The position numbers were made by a program, and so were the translations under genes. From contig WFWK01000008.1 of the NCBI GenBank assembly GCA_015491135.1, positions 1 through 7,692 of the forward strand: a stretch of 7,692 nt of DNA, read 5' to 3'. Under the pieces are notes generated by a model. It was not told where the DNA came from, ran no database searches, and saw only the letters and a list, made by a program, of their open reading frames with translations. Shown piece after piece: positions 1 to 5,749 of this stretch (within the stretch, counting starts at the first letter, position 1; each line of letters begins with the position of its first letter). This DNA comes from Patescibacteria group bacterium. GTDB lineage: Bacteria; Patescibacteriota; Minisyncoccia; Phycocordibacterales; UBA2100.

Positions 1-1391
1 ACTTTTTCTCTGTACATTGTCTTTTTGGTGAAATAGTCTTTCTCTGCGTTTTTAATACCGCAACCATACTTGTCAACTTTATCATAAAAATCAAGAGTTA
101 TATTACCATCATGAAAGAATGAAGATCTTGAAAGACAAGAATACTCTACTCGACCCACATCAATCTCCACACCCTCCTTCTCTGCAAGAGCTATCGGATC
201 ACACAAATCACAAGCATTTCCAACACCGTCTCCATCATAATCTTTTTGGTCGGGGTTGGGGTTGTTGGGACAATTGTCCGAGCTATTCGGCACTCCATCT
301 TTATCTGAATCTTCAAGGATATTTCGGATATCAGGATTTGAAAGATCTTGCTCTTGCGCCGGTCGGACTGCAGCATTTGGCATATTTACGACTATCTTTG
401 TATCATTTGAAATTCTACTCAATTCCTCTTTTGCTCGGTCGTTAAAAATCTTTGTTGTATCCGGCTTTTTATCTGGTTTTGTTTCCTTATCTTTTGCTGA
501 CTCTTTACTGCCTTTTATAAGGTTTAACAACCAAGAATCGTTGTTTTCATTATTACCCGTCTCTGTTTGCTCTTGTTCAGATTCCTGATTTTGATTACTA
601 GTTTGATTTGTGCTTTGATTTGCACTGTTGTCTTTTGTGTCGCACACATCTCCTATTCCATCACCATCAGTATCTTTTTGATCGGGATTTGGATTATTTG
701 GACAATTATCTTTACCATCTTCTACTTGATCTTTGTCTGTATCTATAAAACTGTCGCATGCGTCACCGAGTCCGTCTTTATCTTTGTCGCTTTGTTTTGG
801 GTTGTATGTTTTAGGGCAGTTATCTTTTTTGTCTTCTACTCCATCTTGATCTGAATCTAGAACTTTTGGCTTTTCGCTTACTTTAAAGCTGCACCCGCCC
901 CAACCAGACGGACCGTAATAGTCTTTAAAAGTTGGAGTAAAGGAAGATAGGCTACCACTTATGCCTGATATTACAAGAATATTGTACGAAGGGTATATTA
1001 TCCAATATCCGGGTTTGTTAATTTTTACTTTATAGCTAGCAGATATGGTTGTTTTTGGGTCAAATTTATTTTGCTTTACAAGTGGGCCGCTTTTTTGTAT
1101 TCCATTTTCTTTTGTGCCGTATTTTACAAAAACCCCATCTTTACCCAAAAGATAAGAGTTCTTGTTTGCGTTTTCAAGAGTAAAACTTACTTTTACAATA
1201 TCGCCGACTTCAATACTGCCACCATTTTCATCAACTACAGAAAATTTGCTTAGAATTATGTCGTGCTGTGAAGAGGTTGATTTTGAGATGCTACAAACAG
1301 TTGTTTGCTTTGCAAAAATTTTATAAGGCGCAATAAAAACAATGATAAAAATAATAAATAGTAATGATATTTTATTAGTGAAACGCTCCAT
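1..1391 (-). CDS. Secreted TSP3-repeat (calcium-binding) protein, C-terminus cut by window edge
   Basis: The frame is open from an ATG at 1391 to the left edge: 463 codons with no stop, so the C-terminus is missing. Residues 1-27 are a signal peptide (positive start, Ile/Phe-rich core, likely cut after IFA). Residues 28-172 look like an all-beta domain with scattered aromatic and Gly residues; I do not recognise its family. Three thrombospondin type 3 blocks follow at about 179-213, 217-251 and 361-395. Each has the DxDxDG...DNCP...NPxQxDxDxDGxGxxCD pattern, in which Asp side chains bind calcium and paired Cys form disulfides. In block 2 the first loop reads DTDKDQ, so Gly is replaced by Gln. 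A Gln/Asn/Glu-rich linker (252-285) and a Lys-rich stretch (294-315) separate blocks 2 and 3. The residues after 395 include further Cys and match nothing I know. The likely role is extracellular or surface-attached and structural or adhesive; this is inferred. It has its own promoter and no SD site. Confidence 0.88.
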   Translation of the reverse strand, partial: MERFTNKISLLFIIFIIVFIAPYKIFAKQTTVCSISKSTSSQHDIILSKFSVVDENGGSIEVGDIVKVSFTLENANKNSYLLGKDGVFVKYGTKENGIQKSGPLVKQNKFDPKTTISASYKVKINKPGYWIIYPSYNILVISGISGSLSSFTPTFKDYYGPSGWGGCSFKVSEKPKVLDSDQDGVEDKKDNCPKTYNPKQSDKDKDGLGDACDSFIDTDKDQVEDGKDNCPNNPNPDQKDTDGDGIGDVCDTKDNSANQSTNQTSNQNQESEQEQTETGNNENNDSWLLNLIKGSKESAKDKETKPDKKPDTTKIFNDRAKEELSRISNDTKIVVNMPNAAVRPAQEQDLSNPDIRNILEDSDKDGVPNSSDNCPNNPNPDQKDYDGDGVGNACDLCDPIALAEKEGVEIDVGRVEYSCLSRSSFFHDGNITLDFYDKVDKYGCGIKNAEKDYFTKKTMYREK

Positions 1392-1420
1392 AAGCGAAAA
1401 TAGAAGTCGCGCCTACACTC

Positions 1421-1449
1421 AAAATAACATGAAATCGTTAAAATTTCAA
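1421..1449 (-). promoter_or_regulatory. Predicted sigma-70-type promoter of the TSP3-repeat gene
   Basis: On the minus strand, a -35 TTGAAA (1444-1449) is followed by a 17-base spacer and a -10 TATTTT (1421-1426). A TGt directly upstream makes it an extended -10. Transcription would begin near 1414, leaving a leader of about 22 bases before the ATG at 1391. The optimal spacing and the TG element make this one of the best promoter matches in the window. It also suggests the gene is not simply the third gene of the oxidase operon. Confidence 0.6.
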
Positions 1450-1482
1450 AAAATGAGTGAATTTTAGCAAGATTGTTATTCT

Positions 1483-1965
1483 TTACCTCTCTGCATAAAT
1501 CTTCACGCCCCCTTCTTTTTCTTTGTTAAAAGAATAAATCTTGAAAATCTCAGTTTTTAACCCCGGCATGCCAGGTGAACCAATAGGCATTCCCGGCAAG
1601 GTGACACCATAAACACTTTTGTCAGACACAAATTTTTCAAATACATCAAGCGGTACATGCCCTTCTGAGACTCTACCGTCCGGCAAAACTACGCTGTGGC
1701 AACTTTCCTTGCCTTTTGGAATGCCGAGCTCTTCTTTTTTAAGCGCAAGCTGGCGACTCTTTACCACATTTACCTTGTATCCCAGCTTTTCAAGCTCGTC
1801 TTTGTATAAATCGCAACACCCGCAAATTGGGCTTTTGTACATTGTAAGTTCTGCTTTATAATGCCCTTTTGTCTGCTCTGTATCTTTTTCTGATACTGCA
1901 TAAAATAAAATGAGTGCTCCTACGATTATGGTTCCGACTGCTGTGATTATGATTTTCTTTTTCAT
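1483..1965 (-). CDS. DUF411 family metal-binding protein, membrane-anchored
   Basis: This 160-residue protein has a basic N-terminus and a hydrophobic helix at about 5-23, with no lipobox Cys. It is probably anchored with the domain outside the membrane. Residues 40-146 match DUF411: a CGCC cluster (Cys48, Cys50, Cys51), a Ser-Cys-His motif (Cys89, His90), EGHVP (His103), and a Met/Gly/Pro-rich PGMPIGSPGM segment at 124-133. Those Cys, His and Met residues are plausible Cu(I) ligands. DUF411 genes commonly sit near copper-resistance genes, but the exact biochemical role is not settled. The aromatic residue after the CC pair, usually Trp in this family, is Tyr54 here. The gene follows the multicopper oxidase after 37 bases with no terminator between them, so the two are probably cotranscribed. 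There is no SD site before the ATG (the upstream bases are AAGATATAAAT). Confidence 0.87.
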   Translation of the reverse strand: MKKKIIITAVGTIIVGALILFYAVSEKDTEQTKGHYKAELTMYKSPICGCCDLYKDELEKLGYKVNVVKSRQLALKKEELGIPKGKESCHSVVLPDGRVSEGHVPLDVFEKFVSDKSVYGVTLPGMPIGSPGMPGLKTEIFKIYSFNKEKEGGVKIYAER

Positions 1966-2002
1966 ATTTATATCTTATTTTTTATCTCTTAGTTTTCATT
2001 TG

Positions 2003-3568
2003 TTACTCCACCTCAACCACCGTCATCATGCCCGCATCAGCGTGCTCTAAAATATGGCAGTGGGAAAGCCACCTACCCTTATCATACGGTACGGTTGCAA
2101 CCTCAACAGTTTCGCCCGGGTAAACCAAAACCGTGTCTCTGAAAAACGGCTCGTCAATTACTTTTCCGTCGCGTGAGATAAGTTTAAAGAATTGTCCGTG
2201 AAGGTGCATCGGGTGGTAGTTGTTGGAATCGTTTCTAAACTTTATCTTGTTGAAGGTGTCATATTTGAAAGTTACAGGGTCGTAGTCCGGATATGCTTTG
2301 CCGTTTATTGTCCAGACAATCCGTCCCATCCCGAGCATTTTCTTGTCTAAAACATATAGTTTGTCTGCAGGAAGCTTTGCCGCTTCGCGCCAATCCGGCA
2401 CTAAGTCATTGTGCGGATATGGAAAATCCGGTAGTTTTTTACCTGGCACATCTGCAACAGCAATCTCGCCAAGCTCATTGTTTTGCCCTTCAAATGTATC
2501 TTTTATCACAAAAGTTTTCCCTTTGTCTTGCTGGTGAATTTTTATATCAACATCAAGCCTGTTTCCGGGCGCCAAGATAAAGCCGTTTGGGTTAAAGTTT
2601 TCTTTTACATACATTCCGTCAACTGCAATGGCTTTTGCGTCAAGTCCGCCAAAATCAAGTTTGTAAATCCGAGCATTTGAAGAGTTTACAAAACGAAGAC
2701 GAATTCGCTCGCCCGGTCTTGTCTTTAAACTCTCTTTTAATTTTGCGTTAACAGTGATTACATTTCCCCACCTTCCATCATGCATTAAATCCGGCATTAT
2801 CATAAAGTAAGAATAAACCTGAGCGTCTTGTGTAAGACGCCAGTCATCCACAACCCAAAGCTCGTCGCGGTCGTATTTTTCACTAACCTCGTCTTCCACA
2901 ATCAAAATTCCATAAAGCCCGCGCTCTACCTGCTCAAAGCTTCTCACATGCGGGTGGAACCAGTAAGTTCCGGGGTCTTTTGGGGTAAATTTATAAACAA
3001 AGCTTTCTCCCGGTTTTATCGGTGGCTGAGTCACCCCCGGCACTCCGTCCATAGCATTTGGCACGCGCACCCCGTGAAAGTGAATTGTAGTCTCTTGTGG
3101 GAGATTGTTTTTAAAGTTTAACTTGAAAGTATCACCCAGTTTAATCCTAAAGATAGGCCCCGGCACCTGGCCGTTGTATGCCCACACGCGCGTTTTGTAT
3201 CCCGGTACAATCTCTACCTCAGATGGAGCAGCAACCATATTAAACTCACGCAATAACCCGTTTGGATTTGCCTCTTTTGGGTACGCGCCATAAAGCGCAT
3301 TTTTGAGTTTTTCTTTGATTTGAGTTTGCTCTTTTTCGCTTGGCTTATTTGAAATACCAAACAAAGACAAAATGTAGCTCCAAAAGTCATTATTTTCTTC
3401 TTTGTAAAACTGCGTCTCAAAGCTGTTTTCCGCTCGCTCAGATCCACCAAGCATTCCTTGCGTTCCCATACCACTACCTCTATGCATCATTGCATATGCA
3501 TAAAACGCATAAGCAAAAAATATTAAAGTTACCAACGCAAATGCAAATTTTTTATGTCCATTAAACAT
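2003..3568 (-). CDS. Secreted multicopper oxidase (three-domain laccase/CueO/CopA type)
   Basis: This 521-residue protein carries all four copper motifs: HFH (163-165), HPH (205-207), HPMHLH (452-457) and HCHILEH...M (503-514). By family rules Cys504, His452, His509 and Met514 form the type 1 site. His163 and His455 form type 2, and His165, 205, 207, 457, 503 and 505 form type 3. It should therefore be a catalytically complete enzyme that oxidises a substrate (Cu(I), phenols or another reductant) and reduces O2 to water. Residues 1-26 form a signal peptide ending in YAYA. An unusual segment, about 27-105, precedes the first cupredoxin domain and begins with a Met/Gly-rich patch (MMHRGSGMGTQGM). 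I chose the ATG at 3568 over an in-frame ATG at 3607. The shorter form starts a proper signal peptide, and the predicted transcription start lies near 3589, downstream of 3607. No SD site is visible. It is cotranscribed with the DUF411 gene, which points to copper handling; the substrate cannot be read from sequence. Confidence 0.93.
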   Translation of the reverse strand: MFNGHKKFAFALVTLIFFAYAFYAYAMMHRGSGMGTQGMLGGSERAENSFETQFYKEENNDFWSYILSLFGISNKPSEKEQTQIKEKLKNALYGAYPKEANPNGLLREFNMVAAPSEVEIVPGYKTRVWAYNGQVPGPIFRIKLGDTFKLNFKNNLPQETTIHFHGVRVPNAMDGVPGVTQPPIKPGESFVYKFTPKDPGTYWFHPHVRSFEQVERGLYGILIVEDEVSEKYDRDELWVVDDWRLTQDAQVYSYFMIMPDLMHDGRWGNVITVNAKLKESLKTRPGERIRLRFVNSSNARIYKLDFGGLDAKAIAVDGMYVKENFNPNGFILAPGNRLDVDIKIHQQDKGKTFVIKDTFEGQNNELGEIAVADVPGKKLPDFPYPHNDLVPDWREAAKLPADKLYVLDKKMLGMGRIVWTINGKAYPDYDPVTFKYDTFNKIKFRNDSNNYHPMHLHGQFFKLISRDGKVIDEPFFRDTVLVYPGETVEVATVPYDKGRWLSHCHILEHADAGMMTVVEVE

Positions 3569-3595
3569 AATTTGTATCTGATTATTAACTTTTAC

Positions 3596-3625
3596 ATGAT
3601 AGCACATGACATGAGACTATTCCAA
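3596..3625 (-). promoter_or_regulatory. Predicted promoter of the multicopper oxidase-DUF411 operon
   Basis: On the minus strand, a -35-like TTGGAA (3620-3625) lies 18 bases before a -10 TATCAT (3596-3601), preceded by TGc as an extended -10. Transcription would start near 3589, about 21 bases before the ATG at 3568. The hexamer TCATGT occurs three times across this region, at 3594-3599, 3604-3609 and 3609-3614, and overlaps the -10. This could be an operator; no known copper-regulator consensus was matched. Confidence 0.5.
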
Positions 3626-3655
3626 CAAACTAGGCAAGAGTAGCAAAGAAACAAT

Positions 3656-3685
3656 TTGTGTAAAGCTCAGTTTTGTTGATATAAT
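3656..3685 (+). promoter_or_regulatory. Predicted promoter of the DUF4239-like membrane protein gene
   Basis: A perfect -10 TATAAT at 3680-3685 is preceded by TGa (3677-3679), giving an extended -10. A weak -35, TTGTGT (3656-3661), lies 18 bases upstream. Transcription would begin near 3692, some 42 bases before the ATG. The promoter is divergent from the oxidase promoter, and the two -35 elements are about 30 bases apart, so a regulator bound between them could affect both. Confidence 0.55.
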
Positions 3686-3733
3686 TAAAACCTAAACTGT
3701 ATATTAGGCAACAATACAAAATAACGTAAAATC

Positions 3734-4474
3734 ATGAATCAAAATAAAGATACAAAACTGACAATTGTTTTGTTTTTAATTTTTGTAACTTTAACCTTTA
3801 TATACTTTCTTGTAAATACAAGTGGTGATTTGGATAAATCATTTCTTACTCTATCCACTTTTCTCTTTGCTCTGTTTAGCGGATTTATGATAAGTAGACA
3901 ATCTGCAAGATATGGCACTCTTAAAAAAGCATTAGCAGATTTTGACGGTGATATGTCATCTATATACAGAGCATTTGGGTATTTTGACAAAAATATACAA
4001 GATGAAGCAGGAAAAATAATACTTAAGTATTATGAAGACATATTGAAATTTGGATGGGACTACCCTTTAAAATACAAAACAACCACGATAATAGATTTAA
4101 ACGAGTTAACTAAAACAGCTACTGCAGAATATGGTACAGATGGAATAAAAGGCTCTGTTGTAAGTAGAATTTTATTTGTATTAAGTGGAACACAAAGAGT
4201 GCGCAAAGAAATTGCATCTTTGTATACTGAAAGAACACCTGCTTTGCAATGGTTTGTTATTTATCTTTTAGCGATTATATTGGCTTCAGTTGTCACGCTA
4301 TCTTTGGATTCGCAATACAATATTGTGGCGTCTTTTGTAAAATCAGCGTTTGTTTCATCTATTGTTATGGTACTTGTTCTACTAAAACGTCTTGATGGTT
4401 TGGTTTTATTTGGTGATATGGTTGGAAAAAAGTCAGCTGAAGATACTGTGGCTATAATCAAAGGAGAAAGATAG
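3734..4474 (+). CDS. Four-helix membrane protein, bestrophin-like (DUF4239-like)
   Basis: This 246-residue protein has hydrophobic helices at about 9-27, 38-54, 171-190 and 199-218. A soluble, largely helical region of roughly 115 residues (55-170) separates the two pairs. The layout resembles the bestrophin-like DUF4239 family: an FxxGF...R end to helix 2, an acidic/aromatic helix with an Ile-Tyr-Arg stretch (residues 77-79), a W at 108, an RxRK stretch (155-158) before the third helix, and a late LDGLxLFGD segment. Bestrophins are chloride channels in animals; bacterial DUF4239 proteins are largely uncharacterised, so a transport role is only suggested. G+C is low (about 33% in 4081-4140). 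The upstream bases (AACGTAAAATC) contain no SD site. Alternative: an unrelated four-helix membrane protein. Confidence 0.6.
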   Translation: MNQNKDTKLTIVLFLIFVTLTFIYFLVNTSGDLDKSFLTLSTFLFALFSGFMISRQSARYGTLKKALADFDGDMSSIYRAFGYFDKNIQDEAGKIILKYYEDILKFGWDYPLKYKTTTIIDLNELTKTATAEYGTDGIKGSVVSRILFVLSGTQRVRKEIASLYTERTPALQWFVIYLLAIILASVVTLSLDSQYNIVASFVKSAFVSSIVMVLVLLKRLDGLVLFGDMVGKKSAEDTVAIIKGER

Positions 4475-4505
4475 AGCAATAGCTAAGTCATAATAAATCT
4501 GTAAA

Positions 4506-4511
4506 TATAAT
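4506..4511 (+). promoter_or_regulatory. Predicted -10 element of truB
   Basis: A perfect TATAAT lies in the 57-base gap between the upstream membrane-protein gene and truB. The -35 position holds only CTAAGT or similar, with no convincing match. Transcription would start near 4518, leaving about 20 bases before the ATG at 4538. The surrounding DNA is very AT-rich, so a chance match is possible. Confidence 0.4.
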
Positions 4512-4537
4512 ATTCTCTTTATTTTTAAATTGTGCAT

Positions 4538-5197
4538 ATGTTGCTTGTAGATAAACCTAAAGGTATCACTTCACATGATGTTGTTGATTTTGTAAGGGCA
4601 CTTACAAAAGAGAAAAAAGTGGGTCACGCCGGCACACTGGATCCTTTGGCAACAGGGCTTTTGATTGTTTTGGTAGGCAAAAGTGAAACAAAACAGCAAG
4701 AGACGTTTATGAAACAAGATAAAGACTACATTGCCACGGTGCGTTTGGGAGAAGCATTTGATACAGATGATATACTGGGAAAATTAACAGATAAAAAAGA
4801 TTGTTTCTGTCCATCTGAGCAAAAAATAAAAAATGCCCTTGTAGAGCTAGTTGGAGAAAATCTCCTTCCCGTTCCCGTATACAGCGCTATAAAACAGAAA
4901 GGTAAGCCTCTTTATGAAAAAGCTCGCGCAGGAGAGAGTTTTGAACCACCAAAAAGAAAAATGACAGTTTATGAAGCAAGATTTATAAAAATGCAAAATA
5001 GCCAAACAAATAAAACTTGTGAAATTGAAATATTTTTCTCGGTTGCAAGCGGTGTCTACATCAGATCTTTGGCGGTAAAATTGGGTGAGCTTCTTGGGTG
5101 TCCCGCTTCAATCTCAGACTTGCGAAGAGTGCGAATTGGAAAATACAAGATTGAAGAAGCAAAAACCTTGGATGAGCTGAAAAAATTTATTATTTAA
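4538..5197 (+). CDS. truB: tRNA pseudouridine(55) synthase TruB, short form
   Basis: TruB converts U55 in the T-arm of tRNAs to pseudouridine in the cytoplasm. From the ATG at 4538 the protein has 219 residues and shows the family motifs in order: LLVDKPKGITSHDVV at 2-16, the catalytic loop GHAGTLDPLATG at 29-40 (nucleophile Asp35), and KDYIATVRLG near 63-72. These are followed by the YSAIKQKGKPLYEKAR segment near 114-129 and the GVYIRSLA motif near 173-180. An LRRVRIG stretch lies just before the end. Typical TruB is about 300 residues, with a C-terminal PUA-like RNA-binding domain; here the protein ends right after the catalytic domain. Because all catalytic motifs are intact and the stop is followed by a terminator hairpin, this looks like a natural short form rather than a truncation. 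A GTG at 4532 is an alternative start that adds two residues. No SD site is visible. Confidence 0.95.
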   Translation: MLLVDKPKGITSHDVVDFVRALTKEKKVGHAGTLDPLATGLLIVLVGKSETKQQETFMKQDKDYIATVRLGEAFDTDDILGKLTDKKDCFCPSEQKIKNALVELVGENLLPVPVYSAIKQKGKPLYEKARAGESFEPPKRKMTVYEARFIKMQNSQTNKTCEIEIFFSVASGVYIRSLAVKLGELLGCPASISDLRRVRIGKYKIEEAKTLDELKKFII

Positions 5198-5199
5198 AA

Positions 5200-5221
5200 G
5201 CCCCACCGCAAGCGGTGGGGC
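5200..5221. terminator. Hairpin terminator shared by convergent truB and the 133-residue gene
   Basis: A perfect 10-bp inverted repeat, GCCCCACCGC / GCGGTGGGGC, is separated by AA. Read on the plus strand, the loop is effectively a GCAA tetraloop closed by C-G. It starts two bases after the truB stop. On the minus strand the stem is followed by TTTTAAATAATAAATTTTTT, a good U-tract, so it fits an intrinsic terminator for the minus-strand gene. On the plus strand the following CATGTGTGTTTACTTTT is a poorer tract but may still end truB transcription. Confidence 0.85.
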
Positions 5222-5229
5222 ATGTGTGT

Positions 5230-5631
5230 TTACTTTTCTGTAAACCGTTTGAGAAACTCATAAAGCTCAGGATAAGATTCAAAAGTACCTGCATATTCCT
5301 GATCTTGTTCTGCAACTTGCAACATACGCCGAGCGTTGTAGCGCACTGCAAACGGATTCTCTCTATGTACCTCCTCAAACAACTTGGTAACTTCTGTAAA
5401 CGGAATTTCGTCAAAGTAAAATGGGTGGACTACATACCATAACAGCAAATGAGAATCTGTGACGGGCACTACTTTACCTCCCGTAACAACAAACACAATC
5501 GGGGGTTCTACCAATCCGTCAGGTGTTGTAAATAGTCCCTCTTTATGTGCACGCAGCATATCTTCCTGCGTCCACACGGTTACTTTAAGCGCAAACGCAA
5601 TATCGCGCTTAACCCTATCATCCATCTCCAT
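5230..5631 (-). CDS. Hypothetical protein, 133 residues, family not recognised
   Basis: The frame is supported by a clear SD (AAAGGAG, 5638-5644) six bases before the ATG and by flanking terminators on both sides. I do not recognise the family. The protein is soluble, with no signal peptide or membrane helix. The N-terminal part (about 1-30) is probably helical and mixed-charge. A central segment (about 42-75) with IVFVVTGGKVVPV and LLLWYVV looks like beta strands. The C-terminal third (about 77-133) is helical and acidic/aromatic. It contains a single Trp-Thr-Gln-Glu patch near 20 and no Cys. Hand-counted G+C is about 43% in 5341-5400, between that of its two neighbourhoods. It is transcribed away from nadE's terminator as a single-gene unit. 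No function can be assigned. Confidence 0.8.
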   Translation of the reverse strand: MEMDDRVKRDIAFALKVTVWTQEDMLRAHKEGLFTTPDGLVEPPIVFVVTGGKVVPVTDSHLLLWYVVHPFYFDEIPFTEVTKLFEEVHRENPFAVRYNARRMLQVAEQDQEYAGTFESYPELYEFLKRFTEK

Positions 5632-5637
5632 GATTTG

Positions 5638-5644
5638 CTCCTTT
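5638..5644 (-). promoter_or_regulatory. Shine-Dalgarno site of the 133-residue gene
   Basis: AAAGGAG on the minus strand lies six bases upstream of the ATG at 5631. It fixes this start over the in-frame ATG two codons later. Such a clear site contrasts with the SD-less genes left of 5200. Confidence 0.8.
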
Positions 5645-5687
5645 CTTTCTGTGTTGCCTTGCCATAGGTTATTGATTTCTGTCTATA

Positions 5688-5693
5688 AGTCAA
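5688..5693 (-). promoter_or_regulatory. Possible -35 element for the 133-residue gene
   Basis: TTGACT on the minus strand is a near-perfect -35 hexamer located 57 bases before the start codon, just after the nadE terminator. The -10 region 16-18 bases downstream (TAACCT/ACCTAT) is weak, so the promoter is tentative. Some promoter is needed here, because the terminator at 5712-5743 would stop read-through from nadE. Confidence 0.3.
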
Positions 5694-5711
5694 GTTTTTA
5701 AAACAACAAAT

Positions 5712-5743
5712 AAAAAACCCAGTGCTCAACGTTGAGCACTGGG
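5712..5743 (-). terminator. Intrinsic terminator of nadE
   Basis: On the minus strand the sequence is a perfect 13-bp inverted repeat, CCCAGTGCTCAAC / GTTGAGCACTGGG (5718-5743), with no separating bases, so the top pairs open to form the loop. It is followed at once by TTTTTT and then ATTTGTTG. It begins about seven bases after the nadE stop codon. This is a textbook rho-independent terminator. Confidence 0.92.
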
Positions 5744-5749
5744 TAGTAT

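Noticed and set aside
241..710. The two similar 38-base segments at 241-278 and 673-710 as a mobile or recombination repeat
   Set aside because: The similarity follows from the encoded TSP3 motif, and the differences are synonymous.
567..854. Plus-strand frame giving a very hydrophobic 95-residue peptide
   Set aside because: It is antisense to the TSP3 repeats. Asp codons read in reverse give Ile/Val/Phe-type codons, which explains the false membrane-protein look.
1430..1475. Possible terminator between the DUF411 and TSP3 genes
   Set aside because: Only an imperfect, almost purely A/T inverted repeat is present (AAAATT...AATTTT), too weak to call a terminator.
3569..3607. Upstream in-frame ATG extending the multicopper oxidase by 13 residues
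   Set aside because: It lies upstream of the predicted transcription start and puts polar residues before the signal peptide.
3691..3708. CCTAA / TTAGG inverted repeat downstream of the divergent promoter
   Set aside because: The arms are only five bases, eight bases apart, with no second copy; not distinguishable from chance.
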